Positions 54,731 to 64,000 of a DNA stretch of 64,000 bases are shown here, piece after piece. Under the pieces are notes generated by a model. That model saw nothing but the letters and a program-made list of their open reading frames with translations. It made no database searches and was not told where the DNA came from. The DNA is taken from assembly GCA_009760855.2 (NCBI GenBank), contig WPIO01000009.1, positions 2,354,501-2,418,500 of the forward strand, in the 5' to 3' direction. A program made the position numbers and the translations under genes. Source of the stretch: Cristatella mucedo. Its lineage: Eukaryota > Bryozoa > Phylactolaemata > Cristatellidae. Numbering within the stretch: the stretch's first letter is position 1; the number at the start of each line of letters is the position of its first letter.

Positions 54731-55340
54731 GCTTGATGAATGGTGTCGAAGGTGGCTGATATATTTACCACTGCTTGGGCGGTGACATTCCCACCATCAT
54801 TACTGTATATGATGACATTGGTTAGGCTCAGAAGAGAAGTTTCAGTGTAGTGAAGTCGCTTGAATCGTGAGTGCAACTTTTCTGGAACTCATACTTTTCC
54901 AAAAAGCGCTACAAGTTGCTTAGTAGCAATTTTTCAAGAATCTTTGACAAAAAGAAAGTAGAAAAACTAGGTGGTAGTTTGCTAGGATCCCTAAGTCGTA
55001 ACTGATCTAACGTCGATGGCCGATTTGAAGGACTTGGGTACAACCTGCTTTTCAGAGAAACATTAACAATCTCGGTTATGGCTGGGCTAAGTTTGTCTGC
55101 CAGTAAAGACCACAGAGGAGATGGTATTGGATCTTTAAGAGACGAGCTCCTTTTACATGGCTTTACTACGGTTGCCACGTCGCATGCATGGACGATTTCA
55201 AAAGGAAGGTCACAGGTTACGACTTAAGAGGGGGCTTATGGAGGCACAAATGTGGGCCCTTTTTTAGTGAGGAAGGTTGAAAACTTGTCGGCCTAGCCTT
55301 TAATATTTGTGGATGAACTGTGAGACAGCTCAGAAATGTC
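54731..55340 (-). mobile_element. LINE RT N-terminal fragment interrupted by the hAT relic
   Basis: Minus strand 55178-54909 reads SSLKDPIPSPLWSLLADKLS, PAITEIVNVSLKS, PPSFSTFFLSKILEKLL, equivalent to the PLDPIPTVLL / ITNIIKMSLASG / LPLISQTLERV blocks at 34.5-34.8 kb but clearly diverged. After a frameshift come TETSLLSLTNVIIYSNDGGN and VNISATFDTIHQAL (motif A). It stops at 54731, where the hAT end begins. Confidence 0.7.
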
Positions 55341-55344
55341 TAGC

Positions 55345-57104
55345 AAACTGTTAACCGCGACGCATATCTATTTTTTGATCTGACTGGCTATACTTCGGTT
55401 TTCGAGTGAAAATAATGTTGGCCGAATCTGCTTCACGGCCAGTGCTTCGGGCGGTTTCACCTTGACCCGAGTGCAGCACTGGCTGACTCAGAACACCCGG
55501 TCTATTTTCCGAGCTCCAGACTACTGCTCATTGGCTGAATATCACACGTACCTAGGCCAATACGCCTCTGACAAGGTCACTCAGCTACGGCTGGTCCGAA
55601 CTTGATCGTGAAGAGAAGCCACTAGCATTCAGATCTATAAGCACAATGGCTTGCACAGCCAACGGTGTTAGTTGGGGACTAGCATAGCGTCATGTCATGT
55701 CATGTCATGCAGAGCGTCAGAGCCTCGGTCAGCAGAAATGCATCTATGTTCTCTGGACAGCCCGATCTCAGATAAGTGACCACTTTTTCTAACTGAATGA
55801 GCATTTAACAGGTGGAATTTAGGAGGCTGTCCAAAAATTGAGTGAAGTCGACTAAGTAGCTTGCATCCTAGGCAGCGTGTAGCCGGCAGACATTGGGCCT
55901 ACGAATTAAAATGGAACCTTAGTAACGGCCAAAGGTCGACTTCTCACAACATGCTACGGTACGGCGAGTGAGCAACTACCAAAATAACCGCTAATCAGCA
56001 CTTTGAATTCACAAATCGCACTTTGATAGCCGACAGCAGTTGATAGGGCGAACGCAGGATGCCGGGTGGTTCTTACTGACCTGCCGAAGAAGGCCTGCCG
56101 GTACGTATTGACTAACGGTGACATCGCACATTATGCTAAGCTGATCCTGTTTTGAGCAGCATATTGAGCATTCTTAGCAACCAGCTCAACAGCATCATGC
56201 ATAATAGACAACTGCATTTAAAGGCAATACTTTCATACTATAGTAATACAACAGGTTCAGCAGTATCTACATAGATAGCATGCAGCAGATGGTTTTCGGC
56301 TTTTCCATTTTCATTACGATAAGAAAACCTTGCTAGACCAATCCCAAGTCTGGTAAAACTTAAATATACGAGCGAAAGAAAGGCAACAACTTAACCCTGA
56401 AGTAGATTTTGGTTATAACAGCAAAGCCTACAGAGTGACCAACCAGCTTGGAAATATGTCATTGTGAGACAATCAGCTAGGAGGCTTGGAAATGTGTCAT
56501 TGTGAGACCAGTGCTTGTTTTATTCTCCAAAATTAGGCGTTTCTGGAACAGCCTTGCACGGCAAGACACACCGAGGTGAAAGTCAATAAAACGCAGCCGA
56601 CTAAACACACTTGAACTAGAGCCTAGCCGCACCGAAAATACAGCACGTTCACCGGCTGCATCGCGCTCATTGGCTACGTGGAGCCCAAACATGGTTAAAA
56701 ACAAGTATCAAAATGAGCTGCCACCAAAGGATGGGCAAACGCTCACGAGACGAACAGTTTGAACTCCTTCCAATGTAACATTGTCTCCTCCACTGTTCAA
56801 AAATGCAGCACCAGTTAACTAGAAGACATTGTTGACCCGAACAATTTAGGCCATCGAGACAAATGAACTGTCAGCTAAACTTCACTTGCCGGGCTGACAG
56901 AAAACCTACTCCTAAATAGAAGATGGAGTCCTTTAGAATTACCGAGCCTTAACGGCATACAAAAAATACGCGGCTGCTAAGCACGAGCACAGCCGAGGGG
57001 TCTAAGCTGTGAAAAGTCTCTGCTATTATAAAAAAATGAGGACTTTCAGCCATGCCTGATGCTAAGCCCTAAAAAAGCAGATATGCGATCGTGTGATGGT
57101 CGTA
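55345..57104. other. No repeat recognised; right part may be gene C 3' UTR
   Basis: Nothing recognised in 55345-56500. On the minus strand an AATAAA (plus-strand TTTATT at 56518-56523) lies about 580 nt beyond the gene C stop and could end its transcript. A (TCATG)n patch lies at about 55689-55710. Confidence 0.35.
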
Positions 57105-57275
57105 TCATCGAGTGCTACTGAGATTCCTAGCCGATCCTGTCTTCAAAATTGAACTCGACTTTCTAGAGGCTGTCGGTGAAGGTGCTGTTCTATACACCGA
57201 GTGGTCATCACTACTCTCAAGGGCTATCCGGGATCCACTGTGCGATAGGGGTGGCTCCTGAATTCGAACGTACTT
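57105..57275 (-). CDS. Gene C terminal exon
   Basis: Acceptor GTGCTCCTCAG. It encodes KYVRIQEPPLSHSGSR and ESSDDHSVYRTAPSPTASRK, and ends TGA at 57105-57107. Phase 0 entry. Confidence 0.75.
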   Translation of the reverse strand, partial: KYVRIQEPPLSHSGSRIALESSDDHSVYRTAPSPTASRKSSSILKTGSARNLSSTR

Positions 57276-60200
57276 CTGAGGAGCACTTGGGCGGCTGTTG
57301 TCTCTGATTGGCAAGACGCGGTCTGGCGTGCTGCAATACCGGGCAGCAGTACCGCCCAGAGAAGTGACAGGAAGAGAAGCAGCCAGGCTGTCCGTGGTCT
57401 GAAGCGTTACAACAGACGTAAAGGCTCATGAGAGCATGCAGCAGCAGAGCAGCAGAAGCAGCTGAGGCAGCAAAGGTAGAAAGAAGGCAAAGGAAAATCA
57501 AGCTCAGCCAAAAGCCGACATGCAGTTCGCCAGCCAAGAAAGCTCACCTCTGGTGTGATCGATCCTCTTATCGGCGAGCTCCTTCGCAGGCCACGCGATG
57601 AGATGGACAGCTCGTCCTTCAGTGATGAGAATTTGGACTGCAGACTGCAACAGGAGTAGATAGACGTAAATAATAAATGATGATGATGCTGCATATGAAT
57701 CCTACAGTTGAGTGATTCTTTATTGCTGCCTAGTGCAAGCGGTGGTGGTAGCCAATAAGGCTCTTCTGCTGCTATACAAATGAGGCTGTTAAATCAGCTA
57801 AGATTAATTTTATGAAATGTACGCGAATGTTTATTATAGCATCGGCCAAGACATCGAGCAAAATCATTCAACATGACAAAAGTCGATTGATATAAGTTGA
57901 CCGAAGCAAGCTGCAGCACACTTTCAAGACAACCGAAGTGATTCTGACATTATTTGCAACTGCCTTACGATAGTTAGTGTCTAGTCTTTATCAACCACCG
58001 ATCACAATCTTTTCGAAGAGCAATTAATTAAAATCTTATACAGCGAGTGACGCAAGCTTTCGAACTTGGGGCCAGCTGGTACCTACCTGCTGTACTGCTG
58101 CAGTATTCGATGACGCTCGGCTTCGGACGTCTGAAAAAAAATTGTGTCAGACAAGCTTGAGGTTAGCCAAAACATGCAGGGCATCAGAGCCATGCAAGCA
58201 AGAAGTGTACAAAGCAGACATGCCCACCAAGAAACCAAAGGGGAGGCACCTACAATCGGCTTGCTATTTGTGCAATCATGATTAGAGTGGCCAAAGAGCC
58301 AGGCCGACTGTGCAGCTACCGGTGCAACAATGACACCCAAGTAAGCCGAACGACTCTAAACAGGCCACGGAGGAGAGTTCAAGAGTCCGTTCTATAGACG
58401 TGATGAATGCAGCTAGTGGCACTGACTGACGCATACTTTGGCTAATCTCGCAGGTATAAGACCGTATGGTTGCAGTATCTCTGGAAGGAATGGTGATTAT
58501 GAGTACGGATCAACATGTAGCATATCAGTGCACATGTTACTCAACATTGGCAGTCAAGCGTACAAGCGGTCTACCGTCAGCCAGCTCTGGGTGGCAATAC
58601 TGCCGGTGTTATTATCCGGCATGTCAAGCTAGCAGCTGCAGCAAGACAAAGGATGCCTCTGCTGCTACGCCTGTTTCTATGGCAGGAGCCTTGACACTTT
58701 TGCCACAAGTGTGCTTCTATAGGGCTTGCTTAAGCTCCACATGAATAAACGAATGAGAAGGAGAAAAAGAAAGAGAAGCCTCGTGTTGAATGCCACATTA
58801 CAGGCTCTGAATACTTTTTTAAACAGTGCAAAAATATCGTCTTTATTGCCAAACAACTGCTTACACGTACCTAATCAAAGAGCAAGGTTTAGTCACACAA
58901 CGGTTGCGAAATGTTCGTAGAGGTAGTGGGAAGCAATGCCGAGTTACCTCAGCCAGATCTGGTGAAGTAAGAAGGCCAGCACTGTCTGACGTGCTCTGCC
59001 CTGCAGAGTAGGCATAGCGATACGACGCAGGCCTAGACTGCTGCTGCTCTTCGAGGGACTGATTCAGCACAACGACCTTGTCCTGTGAAAGATCATCACA
59101 AAGTAACCACTACAGGCATACAAGGTAAATGCCCCAGATTTTATTTTAAGCCTCCACTTTAAGGGCATCACTGAGCTGATGATAAAAAGATGCTTCATGG
59201 GTCACGGTTGTAGTGCCAGAGAGGGAGTCGTATCGGTGGCAGAAACACATTTAATCAATAACACTAATTCATAATAGAAGGCAAGAATAGCATCACTAGC
59301 ATGTAATATATAATAATAATCAATTTGCATAGTGCCCTAATAGAACTTAATCTCTATTCAGGTGCTTCACATATGCCACAAGGCTCGAGCACACGACCTC
59401 GGTCAGACCTTGACCGGGGCGAGCACCTTAACCACTGGGCCAAACCAGTGTGGCTGACATCAAAACATCTAGATGAATAGACTGTCTTTTGCTATATAAA
59501 GCCACGAGGATTAATTAGGTGCCATGCTTGAGAGTTATCTAAAGCAAGCTCAAAGCCTGGGCGGAGTTGGGTTCGTTACGGTAGGAAGAAGACTGCATCT
59601 CACACAACAATGAGAAGCTGAGATGCACAGCTGAGTCAGAGGGCAGTCGATGAAGTGAGTATGGAAGTAGAAATGGAGGATTGCTGGACAGGATGTGCCA
59701 CACTCGGCTTTGTCGGTAGCCAGCCCAACCTGAATAACAGCAGGAGTCCAGCCAGGACAGAACCAGGGAGCTGCTAAGATCTTAAACAATCTAATCCCTC
59801 TGCAGCAAATGTAAAGCGCCTAGAAAGAGATTAAGTTATCTGAGGGCACTTTATCGAGTGCATTATTATTATTATTATTATTATTAACCCTAATCTTCTT
59901 AGAGAGTCGTCGAAAGCGATGGCTTGCTCTGGAAGCAGTCCTCTTTAGCGAGACTTTCAAACGCCAAGCAATTATCTGCGGACACCTTAATTCCGAGCAC
60001 ACTGGGGTAGTCGCACTGCAGCATCACTAATTACAGTAGGGGAGCGTGAATTTGTATCTAGGGGCAAGATCTATACAATATTTGTGTACGGGGCATGAGC
60101 CAAAACTATAAGGGGCAAGGCAAGACACCCACGTAATGAAAAATGCATAGCGCATAATTTATCGTAGTTTTTATTCGATATGAACTCGGCAGTTGCTCGT

Positions 60201-63200
60201 CGAGTTGAATCTAAACATAATAACATCATGGGTGATGATGCTGCTGAGGGACCACGGGAATAAGGGGGGGGGGGGGTGGGGGCAGATCATGCTGCTGTAG
60301 GGACAAAAGCTCCACCCCCCACCACCACCACCACGCCCCTAGGCGCTAACCACCGACTAATTAAAAGTGCCAAGCCTCCAAAGTCTTCAAAGTTCAAAGT
60401 CTCTAAGTTTCGCAGCTCATCATGTTGACCAAAGTAGAATAATGAAGTGAGCGCAAACAAGTTAAGCTTGTATACAGTTGCATTCAACCAAATGAGACCT
60501 CTGGCTTTGTTAATTTTGCTATCCCAACTAAGTTTCTAGTTCTCAAGATGAAGTAGCATACATAAATAAATAAAATTCATTTGTATAGTGCATTAAAATA
60601 ACTTAACATCTATCCAGGCGCTGTACACATGCCACAGAGCTCGAGCCCACTACCTCGAGCTGCAAATACAAGGACCTTGACCTTGGTTGTGAAAGGCTAT
60701 CACTTTAACCACTGGGCCAAAACGCCGCCCTGAATTTCCGCTATCCGACTAGGGCAAGGTGCATTAGAAGCTAACCCGATTGACATGCAGGCACTAAAAA
60801 TTGGGTAAGCCTTTCACATTTTGATGAGGCTCGCAAGGTAAAATATCATGCAGCTAGCTGAAAATGAGTAAACATGGCAGAAGATCTTACCTCCAACTCA
60901 CGCACTTCGTTTTCTTTTGTTTGAGCTTCCAATTCAACATCTGTAGCAGAATAGTACACAATAATGCTAAAGTATAGGTGTTCAGGCAGATGGGTATCCA
61001 TGGGTTCACGAGATCGCATGCACGAAGGCACACGGTTGCATGCACGAAGGCACACGGTTGCATGCACGAAGGCACACGGAGGCGTACCTCGCTTCTGGCG
61101 CTGCAGTTGTGCAATGGTGCTGCGATGCCAGTCTGTCTCGATGGCTTCTTTGACAGCCGCATCTCGCAAGCCTAATCGAAGCCGGGTCTCCGTATCGCGC
61201 TTTTCATTGACAAACTGCCTCAGCCATGCTATTAAACTCTAAAAAGGCAGATGACGCCTGAGGTCCACATCAAGCAACAAGACATGGGTGAGCAGAAGAA
61301 ACCTGACACACTCAGGGTGAGACACTCAGGATGTGACACACTCAGGATGTGACATGGTCAAGATCTGATATATAGCCCTTTCTCCAAAGCCAATTTCAGA
61401 CTCTTTTTTAGCTTTGATTGAATCTGAGGAATCATTTCATCACAAGAAGGGATGCTAGGGATGTTGAGCTGGGGGAGCTGTGCTCACGTCACGTGGCAAG
61501 TGCTGTCACTGAGAGCAGTGCAATCCGGGCATTATTCCAACACAAACAGAAGGAGATGTGAGCACTAACACCTGGTTTGGCCTTAAGTTAAGGTGCTCGC
61601 CTGAAGCGTTCAGTTCCCGTGAGCACGAGATTTGCACGCATCCGGATTCACATTGAGCTCTATTAGGGCGCTATACGAATTCGTTACGGAATCTTTTTTT
61701 TCAATCATGGCTAATCCCTTCCAAGTCCAATCGTTGGTTACAAACAGCAAGCGGCTTACTTGAACTTCCCGTGCCGTTTCCTCGCCGTCAAGCTGCACCG
61801 ACACGGCCTGCAGAGAAATGGACGCGAGACATTAGATGACGGCGGATTTGTCACGAACCCAATCGGAAGGCGTGACGTGATTGCCGCCAAGCTGCCCGGC
61901 ATAATCACCGAGGATGCCGCTGCCGGCGGACGCATGTCGGAGAAGTCGGCCGCGGCCGAGACGAGCAGCTTGAGCTCCATGTGCAGGCAGCGCACTTCGG
62001 CAGCGCACTGGTCCGCGCGGCTCGAGGCCACCGAGCGTGCGGCCACGAGTTCCTCCTCGGTCCATCGAGCCCTGCCAGAGGCGGCGGCGTCAGACCGAGC
62101 GCCAGAGCGCGAGCGGCGGCCAAGTGCCAGCTCGAAGGGGAGCCTGAGCAGCGCGAGCATGAAAAGTAGCTGAGCGTTGCCAAGGTATCGGGGGGGGGGA
62201 GGAGGAGGAAAGGGGGAGGCACTCACCTTTTCTGCTCCTCCTCGCTCGCTTCGGCCATTGCACTGCGCAGCTGCTGACACTTGCGACCGAGTTCTTCAGC
62301 TTTCAGCTCGGAGCTATTGGGAGAGAGAAGAGAGCGGTGCACCTGAGAGCAGTCGACAAAGCAACATGGGACCGACGACCTGTGCATGTCACCCCTAACC
62401 ATATCATTCATTTTGCTTGTTTTTCAAGCATGATTTTACTTACCATTCAATTGCATTTCACTTTGCAGCAAATGTAAAGCGCCTAGAAAAAGATTGAGTT
62501 CTCTGATGGCGCTTTATCAAGTGCATTATTATTATTATTATTATTATTATTATCATTATTACCCCCGTGGATGGCGACTCGAGAACTTAAGGCACGAGCT
62601 GACAATGTGACCGTGCGATAGCACAAAATGTTTCACTACTATTAGGGCGTCAGGTATATAATATCAGGGCGATGAAGCAGAGCAGGCCATGCAACAACTT
62701 AGTCTCGGCAAACGACTGGGATAATGAAAAAAAGGTGAAAGATTAATAATCTTGTTGGCTAACTGGGCAACAGTCGTTCAGAACACGGCTCAAGGTGAGA
62801 CCCGGCTGTGTGATGTGAACTGCAAAGCAGCAGAACTGAAAGTAAGAGTACTGCATGGAAAAACTTTGCTCAGTGTTTAACTACCGTTCCCTATACAAAC
62901 AAGCTAGCCTTCCTCTTGTGCACTGCCTGCCCCGGAAATGAGTCACGGAATGCTGCTCAGGCCACAGGACAGGCCATCCGGGCAGCTCAGCTCTGAGCTG
63001 AAAATACGCTTGCACCCAGACACGAGCTTCCACACATGCCTATTTCGTGCCGCGTGCAGCTGCAGTAACGACGGTAATGTGGACGGGTGAGGAGAGCGGG
63101 TGACCTGGCAGCAGCGCCAGCAGCAGGAGTGGCGGCAGGCCTGACCTGGTCAGCCTGGTGGCTGCCTCGCGCAGTTCCTCGGCACGCGCTTCCTCTTGCT

Positions 63201-63243
63201 TGCGGCTCATCTTCAAGGACGACTGCGTATCGGCGAGGTCAAG
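57105..63243 (-). CDS. Gene C: coiled-coil protein, last ten exons (347 codons plus stop)
   Basis: Exons, in transcript order: 63243-63146, 62313-62227, 62071-61909, 61807-61760, 61238-61088, 60940-60891, 59082-58948, 58130-58087, 57644-57548, 57275-57105. They sum to 1044 nt, and every junction keeps phase (0,2,2,0,0,1,0,0,2,0) with GT-AG sites and good pyrimidine tracts. Residues 1-215 are charged heptad-type helix: LADTQSSLKMSRKQEEARAE, LKAEELGRKCQQLRSAMAEA, TEEELVAARSVASS, SLIAWLRQFVNEKRDTETRL, DVELEAQTKENEVRELE. Then comes a Ser/Tyr-rich linker, a short helix (LQQYSSLQSKFSSLKDELS), and a Ser/Arg/Pro-rich tail (LRRSSPIRGSITPE; RKSSSILKTGSARNLSSTR-stop) that looks like a phosphorylated, possibly cytoskeleton-associated C-terminus. 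I do not recognise the family. The N-terminus lies beyond the right edge. High GC at third positions. Confidence 0.75.
57548..57644 (-). CDS. Gene C exon (ninth visible)
   Basis: Acceptor CTCCTGTTGCAG, donor GAG|GTGAGC. Phase 2 entry (AG|T = Ser). Encodes LQSKFSSLKDELSISSRGLR and RSSPIRGSITPE. Confidence 0.8.
57698..57800 (+). repeat. SINE-B copy (5'-truncated) in a gene C intron
   Basis: GTGATTCTTTATTGCTGCCT, GCAAGCGGTGGTGGTAGCC, AATAAGGCTCTTCTGCTGCT, GAGGCTGTTAAATCAGCTAA. No tRNA head. Antisense to the gene. Confidence 0.75.
57801..58086. other. Gene C intronic sequence
   Basis: No feature recognised besides the adjacent exon and SINE. Confidence 0.35.
58087..58130 (-). CDS. Gene C micro-exon (44 nt)
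   Basis: Acceptor AATTTTTTTTTCAG, donor AGCAG|GTAGGT. Encodes TSEAERHRILQQYS plus two bases. Its small size is supported by the phase match on both sides. Confidence 0.75.
58131..58947. other. Gene C intron, nothing else recognised
   Basis: No repeat or coding signal seen. Confidence 0.4.
58948..59082 (-). CDS. Gene C exon (seventh visible, 45 codons)
   Basis: Acceptor CTTTCACAG, donor GAG|GTAACT. Encodes DKVVVLNQSLEEQQQSRPAS and YRYAYSAGQSTSDSAGLLTS. The end of the coiled coil passes into a Ser-rich linker. Confidence 0.8.
59315..59452 (-). repeat. SINE-A copy
   Basis: Antisense: AATTTGCATAGTGCCCTAAT, TCTATTCAGGTGCTTCACAT, AAGGCTCGAGCACACGACCT, GACCGGGGCGAGCACCTTAA, CCACTGGGCCAAA. In a gene C intron. 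Confidence 0.8.
59490..59780 (+). repeat. Family X dispersed repeat, diverged copy
   Basis: AAAGCCACGAGGATTAATTA, GAGAGTTATCTAAAGCAAGC, TCAAAGCCTGGGCGG, GGTTCGTTACGGTAGGAAG, then a GTCGATGAAGTGAGTATGGA block like the one at about 23700. Confidence 0.4.
59795..59887 (+). mobile_element. LINE 3' tail
   Basis: GCAGCAAATGTAAAGCGCCT, AGAAAGAGATTAAGTTATCT, GAGGGCACTTTATCGAGTGC and (ATT)n. Tail only. In a gene C intron, antisense to the gene. Confidence 0.85.
59890..60570. other. Gene C intron; G-run at 60266-60281
   Basis: A run of G broken by one T, plus a CCACC-rich segment at about 60312-60340. No other feature. Confidence 0.4.
60573..60722 (-). repeat. SINE-A copy (diverged)
   Basis: (AAAT)n, AATTCATTTGTATAGTGC, CATCTATCCAGGCGCTGTAC, GAGCTCGAGCCCACTACCTC, CACTTTAACCACTGGGCC. 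The hairpin arm is mutated. Confidence 0.75.
60891..60940 (-). CDS. Gene C exon (sixth visible, 50 nt)
   Basis: Acceptor TTCTGCTACAG, donor GAG|GTAAGA. Encodes (G|AT) DVELEAQTKENEVRELE, a pure coiled-coil exon. Confidence 0.8.
61017..61082. repeat. Three tandem 22-bp repeats
   Basis: Unit GCATGCACGAAGGCACACGG plus TT, repeated three times and ending 5 bp from the GT donor of the adjacent gene C exon, inside its intron. Confidence 0.9.
61088..61238 (-). CDS. Gene C exon (fifth visible)
   Basis: Acceptor CCTTTTTAG, donor GCGAG|GTACGC. Encodes SLIAWLRQFVNEKRDTETRL, RLGLRDAAVKEAIETDW and HRSTIAQLQRQKR. The most protein-like exon of the gene. Confidence 0.85.
61268..61352. repeat. Short tandem motif (GACACACTCAGGATGT)n
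   Basis: Imperfect copies of GA(CA)CACTCAGG(A/G)TG(T/A)GA in a gene C intron. Confidence 0.7.
61360..61759. other. Gene C intron with a decayed SINE-A
   Basis: No other feature besides the SINE-A remnant at 61570-61675. Confidence 0.4.
61570..61675 (+). repeat. SINE-A remnant (sense, decayed)
   Basis: CCTGGTTTGGCCTTAAGTTA, AGGTGCTCGCC, a damaged B box, then TTAGGGCGCTATACGAATTC. The AGAGATTAAGTT arm is lost. Confidence 0.55.
61760..61807 (-). CDS. Gene C exon (fourth visible, 16 codons)
   Basis: Acceptor TTTCTCTGCAG, donor CAA|GTAAGC. Encodes AVSVQLDGEETAREVQ, phase 0 on both sides. Confidence 0.75.
61909..62071 (-). CDS. Gene C exon (third visible)
   Basis: Acceptor CGCCTCTGGCAG, donor TCCTCG|GTGATT. 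Encodes ARWTEEELVAARSVASSRAD and VRCLHMELKLLVSAAADFSD. Very GC-rich. Confidence 0.7.
62227..62313 (-). CDS. Gene C exon (second visible)
   Basis: Acceptor CTTCTCTCTCCCAATAG, donor AAAAG|GTGAGT. Encodes SELKAEELGRKCQQLRSAMA and EASEEEQK, phase 2 in and out. Confidence 0.8.
62375..62558 (+). mobile_element. LINE 3' UTR and tail in a gene C intron
   Basis: CTGTGCATGTCACCCCTAAC, GCTTGTTTTTCAAGCATGAT, TACCATTCAATTGCATTTC, AAAGCGCCTAGAAAAAGATT, GTTCTCTGATGGCGCTTT and (ATT)n. Antisense to the gene and about 60 bp upstream of an exon acceptor. Confidence 0.9.
62560..63145. other. Gene C intron, nothing else recognised
   Basis: No repeat or coding signal seen. Confidence 0.4.
63146..63243 (-). CDS. 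Gene C first visible exon
   Basis: Acceptor GATGCTTGTTACAG, donor ACCAG|GTCAGG. Encodes LDLADTQSSLKMSRKQEEAR and AEELREAATRLT, phase 0 entry, so a further upstream exon is expected beyond or near the right edge. Confidence 0.8.
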
Positions 63244-63249
63244 CTGTAA

Positions 63250-64000
63250 CAAGCATCATCGGCGAACGTTACCAGTTGGCAGCTAGCAAGGCATCAAGCA
63301 GCAGGGAGCAGCACGAAGTGTCGGTCACCAAGGCCGATGACCCTTGAGCCAATGAGCTCGAGGCAAGACCGCGTCCACTCGAGGAGCATGCTTAGACCTG
63401 AAAAGCTCCTTTCTAGCACACTAAGTGATTCCACTTTGGCGACCCAAGTCCAAGTATTGAATGAAGGCTGCTACAGCATCAGCTGTTCGAAGCAATGCCG
63501 TCCGCCTCGGGGTCAAACATAAGTCGAAAACCCGAATGAAACAGGCTAACCATTAGGTTTCAAGTACCCCTACAATGTTTATCCCTACTTGGTGTGACCA
63601 TCGCACGATCAACAGTGGCCCCGAAGTCCGTGTTGCAAAACTGATTCCCCATCACATGCTACTCAATGCGTGACAGCAGCCTCGGCGGTTCATCTAATCC
63701 AAATCTACTCCTGACTACTCGCACACGTACAAAAAAGTCTGCAAAAAACTAGATATAACAACATAATGCACATCTAAGCCAGCATGCACAACTGCTGGTG
63801 CCGTCGTTCACACAGCAGAGAAGGCTACACTGCATTGCAACACTGCCACCATCTTAGTCTAAACTGCATTAAAAAATGAGTTATGAGGTCATCAGTCTTG
63901 ATTGAATTTTAATTTGGGCTCAGTGTCTATGCCTTTTATCCTGGGGTCTATCCCAAATCGGGAGTGTGCTCAAACTTGCCCACTGGGGGGGGGGCCGTTG
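63250..64000. other. Presumed gene C intron; no exon found
   Basis: No phase-compatible minus-strand exon is evident. Ends in a G-run at the window edge. Confidence 0.35.

Overview
The window is eukaryotic, and animal-like. It has short exons with GT-AG introns, AATAAA signals, tRNA-derived SINEs, non-LTR retrotransposons of the CR1/L2 type (LINEs) and hAT DNA transposons, and no operons or ribosome-binding sites. The clade cannot be fixed from sequence alone. The LINE and SINE types and the horizontally mobile hAT element 'SPIN' fit an invertebrate. Exons are clearly GC-rich at third positions while intergenic DNA is AT-richer and full of repeats, so coding potential stands out mainly where splice phases agree.

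Host genes supported by consistent splice phase: (A) 979-4021, plus strand, the C-terminal part of a secreted-type cysteine-rich protein in three exons with a nearby AATAAA. (B) 10752-18512, plus strand, a four-exon gene for a predicted 371-residue protein of unrecognised family. Its introns hold a long CGG tract, LINE insertions, a perfect 19-bp GC hairpin and a triplicated splice-acceptor region. (C) 63243-57105, minus strand, the last ten exons (347 codons plus stop) of a coiled-coil protein whose Ser-rich tail ends at 57105; its start lies beyond the right edge. Two diverged paralogous leucine-rich-repeat fragments lie on the minus strand at 21130-21789 and 29823-30394; the second has an in-frame stop.

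Mobile DNA makes up much of the rest. One LINE family gives at least a dozen fragments (5.6, 11.9, 13.7, 19.2, 34.1, 36.4, 38.8, 44.8, 46.8, 47.5, 48.3 and 49.4 kb, plus isolated 3' tails). Its 3' end is a two-tier hairpin followed by (ATT)n. A tRNA-derived SINE (SINE-A, about 12 copies) carries a closely related hairpin tail, so the SINE probably uses the LINE's reverse transcriptase. A second tRNA-derived family (SINE-B, 7 copies) has a different body. DNA transposons comprise a 187-bp non-autonomous SPIN element at 33442-33628 with well-kept ends, a BED-finger hAT relic at about 43.0-44.7 kb and a decayed TTF/ZMYM-type hAT relic at about 52.0-54.7 kb lying inside an older LINE. An unclassified dispersed repeat (family X) recurs at five places.

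A block at about 30.87-33.43 kb is much more GC-rich than its surroundings and is not explained. Stretches where I see neither gene nor repeat are stated as such.
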